This document shows positions 17,314 to 27,035 of a DNA stretch of 64,000 nt, piece by piece (within the stretch, counting starts at the first letter, position 1; every line of letters begins with the position of its first letter). The DNA is from Clostridium aminobutyricum (GTDB taxonomy: Bacteria > Bacillota > Clostridia > Peptostreptococcales > Anaerovoracaceae), in contig NZ_JAFJZZ010000008.1 of NCBI RefSeq assembly GCF_017255415.1, positions 1-64,000 of the forward strand. Direction: 5' to 3'. The notes below the pieces were generated by a model. That model did not search any database. It saw only the letters and a program-made list of their open reading frames with translations, and was not told the origin of the DNA. The position numbers and the translations under genes were made by a program.

Positions 17314-17923
17314 GCAGGAATTTATAAAGAAGCTCCAGTTTGAACTGTCGAAGCTTCCTAAAGATGAAGTACAAAACGTGATTGATTATTATAATGAATA
17401 TTTTGATGAAGCAGGACCGGAAAATGAAGAAGCTGTTTTGCGAGAATTTGGTAATCCGTCAAGAATTGCCACTCAAATTAAAGCTGATTTTGCAGTAAAA
17501 CAGTTAAGCGATAAAAAATCCGGTAGCCGTCAGGAAGGGAGAAAAGGGGTCTCCGCAATATGGTGGATCATTTTAGGCATTTTTACTGCGCCGGTGGCGC
17601 TTCCGCTGGCAATAGCCGGAGGGCTGTTTGCGCTCGCTATGTTGTTGACGGTAGGGTCTATTCTGCTGGCTGCCCTTTTCTGCTTGGGCGCATTTTTCGT
17701 AAGCGGTATTATTGCATTTGTAATAGGATTTTCTATTCTTTTTGTTAATTTTGTGAACGGACTATTTGCCATAGGAACGGGTATGGCATTAATCGGTGTA
17801 ACTGCGCTGCTTGCAGTGGCTGTCGTATTTGTGACAAAGAAGCTGGTGCAGTTTAGTGCTAGCAAGATGAACGAAAAAAGACAAATGAAGACCAATCAGA
17901 CGGAGGGGAAGAGAAATGAGTAA
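17306..17923 (+). CDS. DUF1700 (HAAS-domain) membrane protein
   Basis: A 205-residue protein. Residues 1-60 form the HAAS helical domain (RQEFIKKLQFELSKLPKDEV, then YYNEYFDEAG and VLREFGNPSRIA), which often binds a PadR partner. Four hydrophobic helices follow from about residue 80 to 190. GTG 17306 is chosen because GAGGGGGA lies 5 nt upstream, and it overlaps the padR stop by 8 nt, indicating translational coupling. Likely a membrane-bound sensor or anti-factor for the upstream regulator. That role is inferred from family and operon structure. Confidence 0.85.
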   Translation: MNRQEFIKKLQFELSKLPKDEVQNVIDYYNEYFDEAGPENEEAVLREFGNPSRIATQIKADFAVKQLSDKKSGSRQEGRKGVSAIWWIILGIFTAPVALPLAIAGGLFALAMLLTVGSILLAALFCLGAFFVSGIIAFVIGFSILFVNFVNGLFAIGTGMALIGVTALLAVAVVFVTKKLVQFSASKMNEKRQMKTNQTEGKRNE

Positions 17924-18845
17924 ACGACTAAAAGTATTTATTATAACTTGTATTTGTTTAATTATAGCCGGGACTTGTCTGGCCGGGTTAGGGCTGATGC
18001 TGGGGGCGGACGGAAATATTAACCTAAAGCATATGTCATGGAATTTAAACGATGATAAGAGCAGTTTTAATCTAAGCTTACGCAAACCGGAAAGTCAAGC
18101 AGGATTTAGCGGAAAGACGGAGACTGAAACCATAAAGTTCAATCAGCCTATTCTGTCGATAGAAACGAAAGTAGGTATCGGAGAAGTTTATCTTGTGGAA
18201 GGGGATGAATTTAAAATAGAATATACGTACGATAAGGGCTTTGGAAAACCGAATATCAATTTTTCAGACGGATCTTTAAGTATTGTTGATAAATTCGGTA
18301 AAGGAGGTGTCGATTTCAGTGTAAAAAAGTGGTCTTCTTTTAAAGGCAGTGAAGACCTCGAATATCGAATTTATTATCCAAAAGGAACGAATCTGGAGTT
18401 TATTACGATGAATAACAATTTAGGGGATATTGATATTTCGAATATTAAAACAAAAAGCTTAAAGATCAAACTTGATGTAGGGGATGTCAATCTTGAAAAA
18501 GTCAATATAGAGACCGCAGAACTTGATTCAAGCTTGGGAAATATAAAGACTAAAGACACTGAAACAAATGGTTTAACAGCAAGTACAAAAATGGGGGATA
18601 TGCACATAGAAGGCATCTTAAAGGGAGTAAGCAGCCTGTCTGCTGAAATGGGGGATATTAAACTGATTTCAACCCTTGGAAAAGATCAATATTCCTTACA
18701 TTTTGACATGCAGTTAGGAGATATAAAAGTAGACGGGGAACAAAGAGGCGGTTCGTACAGTGCGAGTAATAGTACTGGTGACAGTGGAGAAAACCGCATA
18801 GAAGCAAGAACTTCAGCAGGAGACATAAAAGCAATTTTTGAATAG
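17916..18845 (+). CDS. DUF4097 beta-repeat envelope protein
   Basis: A 309-residue protein with an N-terminal membrane anchor (about residues 7-30) and an extracytoplasmic region of repeated short beta strands. Phrases such as NLGDIDISNIKTKSLKIKL, DVGDVNLEKV, SLGNIKTKDT, KMGDMHIEG, EMGDIKLIST and QLGDIKVDG recur about every 20 residues, forming a right-handed beta-solenoid-like fold typical of DUF4097. It overlaps the DUF1700 gene by 8 nt. Function is unknown, and the family is linked to cell-envelope stress modules. A terminator ends the operon. Confidence 0.85.
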   Translation: MSKRLKVFIITCICLIIAGTCLAGLGLMLGADGNINLKHMSWNLNDDKSSFNLSLRKPESQAGFSGKTETETIKFNQPILSIETKVGIGEVYLVEGDEFKIEYTYDKGFGKPNINFSDGSLSIVDKFGKGGVDFSVKKWSSFKGSEDLEYRIYYPKGTNLEFITMNNNLGDIDISNIKTKSLKIKLDVGDVNLEKVNIETAELDSSLGNIKTKDTETNGLTASTKMGDMHIEGILKGVSSLSAEMGDIKLISTLGKDQYSLHFDMQLGDIKVDGEQRGGSYSASNSTGDSGENRIEARTSAGDIKAIFE

Positions 18846-18860
18846 CATTGGTAATGTAAG

Positions 18861-18893
18861 AAAGAGGAACTCTCATAACGAGACTTCCTCTTT
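18861..18893 (+). terminator. intrinsic terminator of the padR operon
   Basis: AAAGAGGAA (18861-18869) pairs with TTCCTCTTT (18885-18893), followed by TT. It may also end the convergent hemerythrin gene. Confidence 0.75.
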
Positions 18894-18912
18894 TTATGTT
18901 ATGTATTAAGTT

Positions 18913-19320
18913 TTAACTCTGTTTAGAACGAATGTGGGTAGCTACTTTCACGTCTTCTTTCTTGATGTGATTGATAAGCCATCCGCCGATGCTGCTGTTT
19001 ACCTTACCTACTAAAAGAAGGGTAGGGCCTTCTTCATTTAATTGTTGCATAATCTCGCGTACAACCTTTTTAAAGCCTTCATGATACTGCTTGTGATTTG
19101 CATAATCAGGATACTGGCTTGCTATTTGAAGCTTTTCTTCATCAGCAAAATGCTTGGCCGTATAGTCATATAAAAAAGCTGTTGTTTCTTTTAATATATC
19201 TCTTCCTTTTCCTTGTGAACAGGCTTCAAGCAAATTATTAATAGCAGCAATTAATTGTTTATGTTGTTCATCAATAGTGCCGTTTCCTGTTTCTAAATCA
19301 CTAGTCCAATTATATGCCAT
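18913..19320 (-). CDS. bacteriohemerythrin
   Basis: A 135-residue single-domain hemerythrin, an O2-binding di-iron protein. The ligand set is complete: His in TIDEQHKQL, His and Glu in KHFADEEKL, His residues in NHKQYHEGF, and His/Asp in NHIKKED. In anaerobes these proteins bind or deliver oxygen and are often linked to oxygen defence or aerotaxis. Monocistronic, with GGAGGGAA just before the ATG. Placement near reverse rubrerythrin fits an oxidative-stress role. Confidence 0.92.
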   Translation of the reverse strand: MAYNWTSDLETGNGTIDEQHKQLIAAINNLLEACSQGKGRDILKETTAFLYDYTAKHFADEEKLQIASQYPDYANHKQYHEGFKKVVREIMQQLNEEGPTLLLVGKVNSSIGGWLINHIKKEDVKVATHIRSKQS

Positions 19321-19818
19321 GATTATTTCCCTCCTTTGATAATCCGTGATAGGATATGGACTATAAGTTTTTCCTTGACTTTATATGCTCGCCGAAGCAA
19401 AATATAAAAGTCGGTTTACTTATTTTATGAAAATTATATACCCTGAATTGGATAAAATAAACAATTATTTCATGCGGAAGTCGAATATTGTAACATTATC
19501 TGGGAATTATAAATTTTTATAATAAAATCAATAATTTTTATTGGACTTATTTCATCACGTGATATAGAATAGTAAGATGATTATTTCGGATTGACATTGA
19601 TCATAATAATCACCAATGTTTACCTAGCATTGCGTTAGACTCTTCTATTCATTTTCGGATGCCTAAATTCTCAAATTTCAATGGAAAATACGGTGCACAT
19701 TGATTCATGATGAAATGAAAAAAAAAGAATTTCGCGAATACGGTATACAGTATGCTTTAATGATTCATTAAAGCTATATTTATCATCAATTTTTTATTTA
19801 CAAAGGAGATACTAGAAA
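19321..19818. other. long intergenic region upstream of hppA with leader hairpin
   Basis: 498 bp separating divergent genes. The clearest element is a perfect hairpin GCTTTAATG-ATT-CATTAAAGC at 19754-19774, 45 nt before the hppA start, inside its probable leader. TTGACA occurs at 19591-19596, but no convincing -10 box lies at standard spacing. No coding region is supported. Confidence 0.4.
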
Positions 19819-21843
19819 ATGACTACTCTTGTTTTGGCAGCATCTATTGTGGCACTAATATTTGCAGCTTATTTGTCAAGTTCAGTTCTAAAAGAGGACA
19901 TGGGAACTGAAAAAATGATTGAAATTTCTGAGGCAATTCAGCAGGGTGCCATGGCCTTTTTAAACAGGCAGTATAAGACCTTATTACCAATCGCAATTAT
20001 CATCTTTATCGTTTTAGGATTTTTAACTGAACACAAATGGTCTTCTGCTGTCGCGTTTGGCGTTGGTGCATTATTCTCAGCACTTGCAGGATATCTTGGT
20101 ATGTATATTGCAACCAGAGCCAATGCCAGAACTACACATGCAGCAAAGAGCAGCATAAAAAAAGCACTTGGAATTGCATTTAAAGGCGGTTCTGTAATGG
20201 GTATGGGGGTTGTAGGCCTTGGCTTGCTTGGCGTCTCATTGCTTTACATTTTTGTTGCAAAAGGAAATCCTGACCAGATTGCAGCAATCGACAGCTTTGC
20301 ATTCGGCGCTTCACTGATCGCTCTTTTTGCACGTATCGGCGGCGGTATTTTCACCAAAGCTGCGGACGTGGGTGCAGACCTAGTTGGTAAAGTGGAAGCC
20401 GGAATTCCTGAAGATGACCCAAGAAATCCTGCTGTAATCGCGGATAACGTAGGGGACAACGTTGGTGACGTTGCAGGTATGGGTGCGGACTTATTCGAAT
20501 CCTATGCAGCCACTGTCATCGCAGCAATGCTGTTAGGTTCCTTCCTTCACGGAGAAATCGGCATTTTGCTTCCATTGCTTTTAGGCGCAATCGGTATCAT
20601 TTCTTCCATTATCGGAACGATTTTTATCTACACAGGAGACGAGAAAAATCCACAGTCCGGATTGAACAGAAGCCTTTATACTTCTTTCATCTTATCTTCA
20701 GTGGCAGCATTCTTCCTGACGAGGTACTTACTTCAGGATCATCAAATCCAGTTCTTTATCGCAATTATGGCTGGATTAGTTGCAAACATCTTGATCGGAT
20801 TAGTAACAGAGTACTATACATCTCATGCATATGCACCGGTTAAAAGCATTGCCAAATCATCTGAAACAGGAGCAGCAACCAATGCGATTTACGGTTTCTC
20901 GGTAGGACTTGAAAGCACTGCGATGCCTATCGTCATCATCATTGCAACCGTTGCCGTAGCTTACTTAGTTCCTGGAGGCGGTCATTATGGATTTTACGGA
21001 ATCTCGCTAGCTGCAATGGGCATGTTATCCATGGCAGGAACCATCGTAGCAATCGATGCTTACGGACCGATCGCAGACAATGCCGGTGGTATTGCTGAAA
21101 TGGCTGGTCTTGATCCATCCGTTCGTGAAGTGACGGACAAGCTTGACTCTGTTGGAAACACAACGGCAGCGATAGCAAAAGGATTTGCTATCGGATCTGC
21201 TGCAATCACAGCAATCGCGTTATTCTCCGCCTTTGCACAGAGAGCAGGTCTGGCAACACTTGACATATTAAATCCGATGATTCTTTTGGGATTGCTCTTC
21301 GGTGCGATGATTCCATTCTTATTCTGTGCGTTCGCCATGAGAGCAGTTGGTGCAGCGGCATTTGATATGATTGAAGAAGTAAGAAGACAATTCAGAGAAA
21401 TCCCTGGACTTCTTGCGGGAACAGCGAAGGCAGACTACAAGAAGTGTGTAGATATTTCAACAAAGGCTGCGATCAAAAGAATGATTAAGCCGGGAATTCT
21501 TGCTCCGTTAAGCATAATCGTTGTCGGTTTCGGAATCGCGACATTTGATCCTAAGATGGCACTACAGGTAATCGGCGGTATGTTGGTTGGCGGTACTGCC
21601 AGCGGTGTGTTACTGGCTCTTACAATGTCCAATGCAGGCGGTGCATGGGATAATGCAAAGAAATACATTGAAGCAGGAGCACATAGCGGTAAGGGTTCCG
21701 AGGCTCATAAGGCGGCGGTTGTCGGAGATACAATCGGTGACCCGTTCAAGGATACAGCAGGTCCTTCTTTAAACGCTGTAATCAAGGTTATGGGTACTAT
21801 TTCCTTAATCATCGCACCAATTATTGCAGCGATGGTTCATTAA
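19819..21843 (+). CDS. hppA: membrane-bound pyrophosphatase, K+-dependent, probably Na+-pumping type
   Basis: A 674-residue, roughly 16-helix membrane pyrophosphatase that couples PPi hydrolysis to ion export. The PPi-binding signature [11 protein letters not shown] with the paired acidic motifs [20 protein letters not shown] and the C-terminal [16 protein letters not shown] are intact. [15 protein letters not shown] has Ala where K+-independent enzymes have Lys, so K+ dependence is expected. Glu in GADLFES occupies the position found in Na+-transporting members, so Na+ (or mixed Na+/H+) transport is likely but not proven. Start preceded by AAAGGAGA. A strong terminator follows. It recovers energy from PPi made by acyl-CoA synthetases and biosynthesis. 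Confidence 0.95.
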   Translation: MTTLVLAASIVALIFAAYLSSSVLKEDMGTEKMIEISEAIQQGAMAFLNRQYKTLLPIAIIIFIVLGFLTEHKWSSAVAFGVGALFSALAGYLGMYIATRANARTTHAAKSSIKKALGIAFKGGSVMGMGVVGLGLLGVSLLYIFVAKGNPDQIAAIDSFAFGASLIALFARIGGGIFTKAADVGADLVGKVEAGIPEDDPRNPAVIADNVGDNVGDVAGMGADLFESYAATVIAAMLLGSFLHGEIGILLPLLLGAIGIISSIIGTIFIYTGDEKNPQSGLNRSLYTSFILSSVAAFFLTRYLLQDHQIQFFIAIMAGLVANILIGLVTEYYTSHAYAPVKSIAKSSETGAATNAIYGFSVGLESTAMPIVIIIATVAVAYLVPGGGHYGFYGISLAAMGMLSMAGTIVAIDAYGPIADNAGGIAEMAGLDPSVREVTDKLDSVGNTTAAIAKGFAIGSAAITAIALFSAFAQRAGLATLDILNPMILLGLLFGAMIPFLFCAFAMRAVGAAAFDMIEEVRRQFREIPGLLAGTAKADYKKCVDISTKAAIKRMIKPGILAPLSIIVVGFGIATFDPKMALQVIGGMLVGGTASGVLLALTMSNAGGAWDNAKKYIEAGAHSGKGSEAHKAAVVGDTIGDPFKDTAGPSLNAVIKVMGTISLIIAPIIAAMVH

Positions 21844-21881
21844 TCAGAAGAAAAAATAGGATATAATCTATAAATATAAGG

Positions 21882-21932
21882 CTGGGGCTTCTTAAAATAG
21901 TTTGACTATTTTTTAGATAGCCCCAGTTTTTT
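21882..21932 (+). terminator. intrinsic terminator of hppA
   Basis: CTGGGGCT (21882-21889) pairs with AGCCCCAG (21919-21926), with an inner AAAATAG/CTATTTT stem, then six T. Confidence 0.85.
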
Positions 21933-22056
21933 ATCTGTCTAGATAAATTTCAAAACCAATGGCATAATAAGTAATGAAAGACCATCAACATCAAACAGAG
22001 AAATAATGCAAGGTCAGAACAATCAGCCCTTGCAAAGCTGAAACGGAGAATGTATT

Positions 22057-23295
22057 ATGGCAACATTTGAACAACTCTATAGAAGACTTGTGAAGTCTTC
22101 ACTGCATGGAGCGGATAGGAACACGTATTGGGACGATTGTGATCCAACACAGCTTGATTGCCTGTTAAATCCGCGAAAATATCCGGTTATCTGGCGATTA
22201 GAGGATTGCGATTGCGATGTAAAGGAGCAGGAGAACTGCACCGCCAGATGCCCTTTTGACGCGATGAAGGCAAAAGAGGGCGATGGAATATCTATTGACC
22301 CAAATCAATGTGTGGGGTGTAACATTTGTGTTGACGCTTGCAAATACAAGAATCTGACTTCTAGCAAAGACATCATGCCGGTGTTACAGGCGCTTGATTC
22401 ACATGAAGGACATGTTTATGCATTAGTGGCTCCTGCTTTTCTTGGTCAGTTCAGTCAAGCGGTCACCCCAGGAAAACTCCGATCTGCTCTGAAAAAAATC
22501 GGCTTTGAAGGCATGCTTGAGGTAGCGCTGTTTGCGGACATCCTTACGTTAAAGGAAGCACTGGAGTTTGACCACAATATCACAACAGAATCAGACTATC
22601 AACTGACCAGCTGTTGCTGTCCTATGTGGATCGCTATGATACGTAAGGTATATCATGAGCTCATGCCGCATGTTCCAGGATCTGTGTCCCCGATGGTGGC
22701 CAGCGGCCGTACTATCAAGACGTTGTATCCCAATAGCAAGACGGTGTTTATCGGACCCTGCATGGCTAAGAAAGCAGAGGCCCGTGAAAAAGATGTCGCC
22801 GATGCTGTAGACTTTGTACTTACCTTCCAAGAGGTTCATGATATCTTTGAAGCACTGGAGGTCAATCCCTCCGACATGGAAGACGACGATAGAGAAAATA
22901 CCTCCCGTGCAGGACGCATCTATGCTCGCGCTGGCGGTGTAAGCGAAGCCGTTTCAGACACGTTAAAGTATCTGAATCCTAATCGTGACATCCGGATTCG
23001 AACGAAATATGCAGACGGAGTACCTGGTTGCCGTGCGATGCTGAATGAATTGATAGGGGGAAAATATGAGGCTAATTTCTATGAAGGCATGGGGTGTATC
23101 GGCGGTTGTGTCGGTGGGCCAAAAGCGATGATTAACAAAGAAGAAGGATGTGAAAACGTCAATCGGTTTGGAGATGAAGCACTCTACCAAACTCCTATCG
23201 AAAATCCTTATGTTCTTAAATTGCTTGAGCAACTAGGATTTGATACGGTTGAGAAACTGCTGGAAAACAGCGATATCTTTACTCGTGCCTTCTGA
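22057..23295 (+). CDS. [FeFe]-hydrogenase-family protein with ferredoxin domain
   Basis: A 412-residue protein. The N-terminal part carries two Fe-S motifs, CDCDVKEQENCTARCPF and CVGCNICVDACK. The remainder is the hydrogenase large-subunit domain with all three H-cluster loops in variant form: TSCCCPMW for the usual TSC(C/S)PxW, GPCMAKKAEA for PCTxKKxE, and EGMGCIGGCVGGP for ACPGGCxxGGG. Four H-cluster cysteines are therefore present but the loops differ from catalytic group A enzymes, suggesting a sensory or non-classical group. A hairpin in the leader (22007-22034) precedes it. No maturation genes are nearby. Activity cannot be asserted. Confidence 0.8.
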   Translation: MATFEQLYRRLVKSSLHGADRNTYWDDCDPTQLDCLLNPRKYPVIWRLEDCDCDVKEQENCTARCPFDAMKAKEGDGISIDPNQCVGCNICVDACKYKNLTSSKDIMPVLQALDSHEGHVYALVAPAFLGQFSQAVTPGKLRSALKKIGFEGMLEVALFADILTLKEALEFDHNITTESDYQLTSCCCPMWIAMIRKVYHELMPHVPGSVSPMVASGRTIKTLYPNSKTVFIGPCMAKKAEAREKDVADAVDFVLTFQEVHDIFEALEVNPSDMEDDDRENTSRAGRIYARAGGVSEAVSDTLKYLNPNRDIRIRTKYADGVPGCRAMLNELIGGKYEANFYEGMGCIGGCVGGPKAMINKEEGCENVNRFGDEALYQTPIENPYVLKLLEQLGFDTVEKLLENSDIFTRAF

Positions 23296-23356
23296 GAATA
23301 ATAAGGGAAACATACTCCTGAGAACCGTTTGACATAAAATGAATTTCGTTAAAAAA

Positions 23357-23409
23357 CATAAAATCCCCTTTGGCATAGGATGTTTCCTGATGTCAAAGGG
23401 GATTTTATG
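23357..23409. terminator. 16-bp bidirectional terminator
   Basis: CATAAAATCCCCTTTG (23357-23372) is perfectly complementary to 23394-23409. It lies between the convergent hydrogenase-like and rubrerythrin genes. Confidence 0.85.
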
Positions 23410-23422
23410 CTGTGAGCCCGAT

Positions 23423-23965
23423 TTATTTGAAGTATCTGTTGTAAAGTCCTTCAAAAGCACAACCGTGTCTGGCTTCGTCTTTCGCCATTTCATGAACCGT
23501 ATCATGGATGGCATCTAAATTCTGCTGCTTCGCTAACGTTGCAAGAGTCTTCTTGCCGGCGCAAGCACCGTTTTCGGCTTCGATTCTCAATTCAAGATTC
23601 TTCTTTGTAGAATCAGTAACCACTTCACCGAGTAATTCAGCAAACTTTGCAGCATGTTCTGCTTCTTCCCAAGCTGCCTTTTCCCAATAAAGCCCGATTT
23701 CCGGGTAGCCTTCTCTATGCGCTACTCTGGACATCGCTAAGTACATCCCAACTTCGGTACATTCTCCCATGAAATTTGCCCTTAAACCTTCCAGGATTTC
23801 AGGATCAACACCCTTAGCCACTCCAACTACATGCTGGTCAGCCCATTCTCTGGCACCTTCTTGAGATGCTATGAATTTATCTCCGCTGACCTTACATTGT
23901 GGACATTGTGCCGGAGCCTCCGCACCTTCATGAATATAACCGCAAATTGAACAAGTCCATTTCAT
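23423..23965 (-). CDS. reverse rubrerythrin (rubredoxin-ferritin-like)
   Basis: A 180-residue peroxide- and oxygen-detoxifying protein. The rubredoxin domain comes first ([20 protein letters not shown], residues 5-24), then the four-helix ferritin-like domain with di-iron ligands in [29 protein letters not shown] and [10 protein letters not shown]. This inverted order defines reverse rubrerythrin, which in clostridia reduces H2O2/O2 with NADH via electron carriers and is usually PerR-controlled. GGAGG precedes the start. An AT-rich dyad at 24050-24062 lies upstream, but it is not a convincing PerR box. Confidence 0.92.
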   Translation of the reverse strand: MKWTCSICGYIHEGAEAPAQCPQCKVSGDKFIASQEGAREWADQHVVGVAKGVDPEILEGLRANFMGECTEVGMYLAMSRVAHREGYPEIGLYWEKAAWEEAEHAAKFAELLGEVVTDSTKKNLELRIEAENGACAGKKTLATLAKQQNLDAIHDTVHEMAKDEARHGCAFEGLYNRYFK

Positions 23966-24189
23966 AATCTTAATCCTCCATAATCTAAAAAATTTTGATA
24001 TTTAGCTGAAAAGATAGACCTATCGATAGATATTTCTTATCATCAGCAAATAATTTAATTATGATTTATATATACCATCAGAAGAATGGGCTAAACACAC
24101 ATTTGTGAAAAGTTCACCTGCTATTGAAAAAAAGCAGAACTTTTGTTAATATATAAAGATATGGGATAATTAATGGGAGATTATATACA

Positions 24190-25419
24190 ATGAAAGACAT
24201 GAAAAAGAGACATAAAATGAAACTGGCCTTCGTTATCGCTTTTACGCTATTGCTATCCAGCAGTTTGTCAGCATGTGCAACATTTGACAATTTTAAAGTG
24301 GAATTCTTTGAAAAGGAAAGTGAGCCGGAAGCAACGGTGCGGATTGGTGTATTTCAGCCTTTAAGCGGTAAAGATAAGGACAAGGGGAAATTGGAGATAG
24401 AGGGTATTGAATTGGCTCACGACATGTTTCCTACTGCGTTAGGAAAGCAAATAGAGCTGGTCTACGTGGACAATAAGTCGGACATTAACGTGGCAGAAAG
24501 TGCTGCAAAAGAGCTCGTTAAAAAAAGAGTGGCCTTAGTATTGGGAAGCTACGGCAGTGCCAATTCTCTGGTTGCGGTAAAATACTTCGAGGATGCAAAA
24601 ATTCCGGCTATTGCCATTACGAATACCAATCCATTGGTGACCAGTAACAATCCATATTATTTTAGAGTATGCTTATTGGAATCCTTCCAAGGGGTTGCTT
24701 TGGCTAAATATGCGACGGAAAAGCTCGGTACCACTTCTGCGGCGATTATGAGACCGTTAAATGATGACTATGCGACAGCGGTTGCTCAGCGGTTCTCTGA
24801 TAAATACATTCAGATGACAGAGAATCCGGCTTCGATAGTGGTTACCTGCGACTATGATACAGGAGATAAAGACTTTAAAGCGGAACTTCAGAGAATAAAG
24901 GATTCCGGCGCTCAGGTAGTATTTTTACCGGCTAAAATTGATGATGCTGCTGTGATTATGAAACAGGCAAAAGAGCTAGGCGTTCATGCCGTGTTTTTAG
25001 GAACAGATCATTGGGATTCCCAAGATTTAATTACGGCGATGGGAAAAGATGCGGCAGAAGGAGTTACCTTTTCAACCATCTTTGACCCGAACACGGATAC
25101 AACCGTGATGTCGGATAATTTTAAAAAAGCTTACAAAGCGAAGTACGGGAAAGATGCCGTTCCTGAAAGTGCGGTTGCTTTAGCGTTTGATGCTTATATG
25201 ATCGCTGTAGATACGTTAAATAAGGCAGGGACGGCCTTAGACGGCGAGAAGCTTAAAGATACACTGTTCGTAACAAAATCATTTCCAGGCTCTTCCGGAA
25301 CCATTACCTTTGACATCAACGGGGACCCGATCAAATCCGTAGTAGTGAAACAGATTCATAGCGGACAGGCTGAATCAGTCTATACAATGGAACCTGCGCT
25401 TGTCAATATGGGTGAATAG
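24190..25419 (+). CDS. branched-chain amino acid-type ABC substrate-binding lipoprotein
   Basis: A 409-residue periplasmic-binding-protein type I lipoprotein. A signal segment ends in the lipobox LSAC with Cys29. The mature part begins with an acidic linker and then VRIGVFQPLSGKDKDKG, typical of LivJ/LivK-like receptors, with VLGSYGSANSLVA and AFDAYMIAVDTLNKAG later. No LivHMGF transport genes are nearby, so it is an orphan receptor that may serve transport encoded elsewhere. Ligand probably an amino acid or related compound. The second in-frame ATG (24199) is an alternative start. Confidence 0.85.
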   Translation: MKDMKKRHKMKLAFVIAFTLLLSSSLSACATFDNFKVEFFEKESEPEATVRIGVFQPLSGKDKDKGKLEIEGIELAHDMFPTALGKQIELVYVDNKSDINVAESAAKELVKKRVALVLGSYGSANSLVAVKYFEDAKIPAIAITNTNPLVTSNNPYYFRVCLLESFQGVALAKYATEKLGTTSAAIMRPLNDDYATAVAQRFSDKYIQMTENPASIVVTCDYDTGDKDFKAELQRIKDSGAQVVFLPAKIDDAAVIMKQAKELGVHAVFLGTDHWDSQDLITAMGKDAAEGVTFSTIFDPNTDTTVMSDNFKKAYKAKYGKDAVPESAVALAFDAYMIAVDTLNKAGTALDGEKLKDTLFVTKSFPGSSGTITFDINGDPIKSVVVKQIHSGQAESVYTMEPALVNMGE

Positions 25420-25562
25420 AAGTATGACTGGAATAGATTAGCAACAAGTATACATTGCCAAAAATCGTATAAAATATTTACTATGGAATTATCGGATTTT
25501 GTGGTAAAATAAGAATACCAATCATGAAATAGAGAAATTGGTAATAATAAAGGAGGATCGAG

Positions 25563-25787
25563 ATGGAGCAGAAAATAAAAGATGCTTTAGAAAATATCAG
25601 ACCGTTTTTGCAAAGAGATGGCGGAGATATCGAATTTGTTGAGCTTACAGAAGACAATATTGTTAGAGTAAGATTGCAAGGCCATTGTGCTGGCTGCCCA
25701 GGTGCAACTATGACATTAAAAGCTGTCGTAGAAAGAATTCTTAAAGAATCATATCCTGAAATCGCAGGCGTTGAAAACGTACAGTAA
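25563..25787 (+). CDS. NifU C-terminal-domain Fe-S scaffold protein
   Basis: A 74-residue NifU-like domain. The CxxC motif in GHCAGCPGATMTLK binds a labile [4Fe-4S] cluster for delivery to apo-proteins, and LQRDGGDIEFVEL is the family's N-terminal signature. AAAGGAGGATCG precedes the start. It is the first gene of a compact run, ending 9 nt before the CapA-like gene. Such stand-alone NfuA/NifU-C proteins are standard in Firmicutes. Confidence 0.92.
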   Translation: MEQKIKDALENIRPFLQRDGGDIEFVELTEDNIVRVRLQGHCAGCPGATMTLKAVVERILKESYPEIAGVENVQ

Positions 25788-25796
25788 GGGGAACAT

Positions 25797-27035
25797 ATGG
25801 AAATTGCTAAGAGAACGAATCAATTAGCAAAGCTTCTGATATTGAATTTAATTGCAGTGGGGTGTTTAATTGCATTCCCACTGCTTTTTAGTGGTTGCAG
25901 TTATTTCGATCCAAATCAAGAGACCTCACAGAATGAAGAAATAGAAGAACCGGAGGCCCCAGTTGAGTTAAATATAACCTGTGTAGGGGACATTATGGTT
26001 CATAATCCGCAGATAGCTTGCCAATACGATTCGAAAACAGGTACATACAGTTACAACAATAACTACAAATACGTAAAAGATTATATTTACAAGGCTGATC
26101 TCGCTTTGTGTAATGTTGAGACTACTTTCGCAGGAAAGCCGTATACCGGATATCCGACCTTTTCTGCACCGGATGCGTTAGCCGCTGCATTGAAAGATAC
26201 AGGTTTTGATGTCGCAATGACTGCCAATAATCACATGATGGATAAAGGCCTGAACGGTATGAAGAGAACGCTTGAGGTGCTCCGGGGAATGGATCTGAAT
26301 ACAGCAGGAAGCAGACTTACTACCGAGGAAAAAAGATACGCCATGGTAGAAGTGAAAGATGTGAAAATTGCTGTTATACCGTATACCTATGAGACTTCCT
26401 CCGGAAACGGAAGAACGTCTATGAACGGTAATCCTATTTCCTCTGAAAGCGCCCAGCTGATCAACTCCTTCAGTTATGATACCATTGATACGGATCTACA
26501 AGAAATAAAAAGTGTTTGTGAGGAAGCCAGACAAGATGGTGCACAAATTGTCATCTTGTATTATCATTGGGGTGAAGAATATCAGATGTCTGCGAACCAG
26601 TGGCAAAAATATATGGCGAAGAAAAGTGTAGAAGATATGGATGTGGATATCATTTTCGGTTCTCACCCGCATGTTCTTCAAGAAATGGAATATATCAAAA
26701 ATGAAACAACGGGCAAGACAGTCCCGGTGTTTTATAGCATGGGGAATTTTATTTCCAATCAAAGAACGGAAACGTTGGACAACCGATATACAGAACAAGG
26801 CATATTGGCTCAAGTGACGATTCAATATATTAAATCGGAAGACAAAATCACGGATATCCAAATGAGTGCAATCCCTACGTGGGTAGAAAAATATTCATCG
26901 GGAGATAAGCCGATTTATGAGATCATTCCGCTGGACAGAAATTTAGATACCAATGAGACGCTTGCTGCATCAGGGCATTTGCTGAGGGCGAAGCAAGCAC
27001 TGGAGGACGCAAATGGAATACTTAAATCGAATTGA
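25797..27035 (+). CDS. CapA-family lipoprotein (poly-gamma-glutamate synthesis-type metallophosphatase fold)
   Basis: A 412-residue lipoprotein with an N-terminal hydrophobic helix and lipobox LFSGC (Cys about 33). The CapA/PGA_cap domain is visible from NITCVGDIMVH, through ADLALCNVETTFAG, FDVAMTANNHMMDKG, IVILYYHWGEEY, to DIIFGSHPHVLQ and VFYSMGNFISNQ. These Asp/His/Asn residues resemble a metallophosphatase centre. Homologues act in capsule polyglutamate synthesis, but no capBC genes are nearby, and many clostridial copies have unknown roles. Its 3' end overlaps the pepV start by 23 nt, implying coupled expression with a peptidase. Confidence 0.85.
   Translation: MEIAKRTNQLAKLLILNLIAVGCLIAFPLLFSGCSYFDPNQETSQNEEIEEPEAPVELNITCVGDIMVHNPQIACQYDSKTGTYSYNNNYKYVKDYIYKADLALCNVETTFAGKPYTGYPTFSAPDALAAALKDTGFDVAMTANNHMMDKGLNGMKRTLEVLRGMDLNTAGSRLTTEEKRYAMVEVKDVKIAVIPYTYETSSGNGRTSMNGNPISSESAQLINSFSYDTIDTDLQEIKSVCEEARQDGAQIVILYYHWGEEYQMSANQWQKYMAKKSVEDMDVDIIFGSHPHVLQEMEYIKNETTGKTVPVFYSMGNFISNQRTETLDNRYTEQGILAQVTIQYIKSEDKITDIQMSAIPTWVEKYSSGDKPIYEIIPLDRNLDTNETLAASGHLLRAKQALEDANGILKSN

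Noticed and set aside
24050-24062. ATAATTTAATTAT dyad before reverse rubrerythrin as a PerR box
   Set aside because: It differs from the TTATAAT-N-ATTATAA consensus and lies in AT-rich DNA, so it is too weak to call.
24108-24144. hairpin AAAAGTT..CTGC / GCAG..ACTTTT between divergent genes
   Set aside because: No clear T-run and no gene ending here. It may be chance in an AT-rich spacer.
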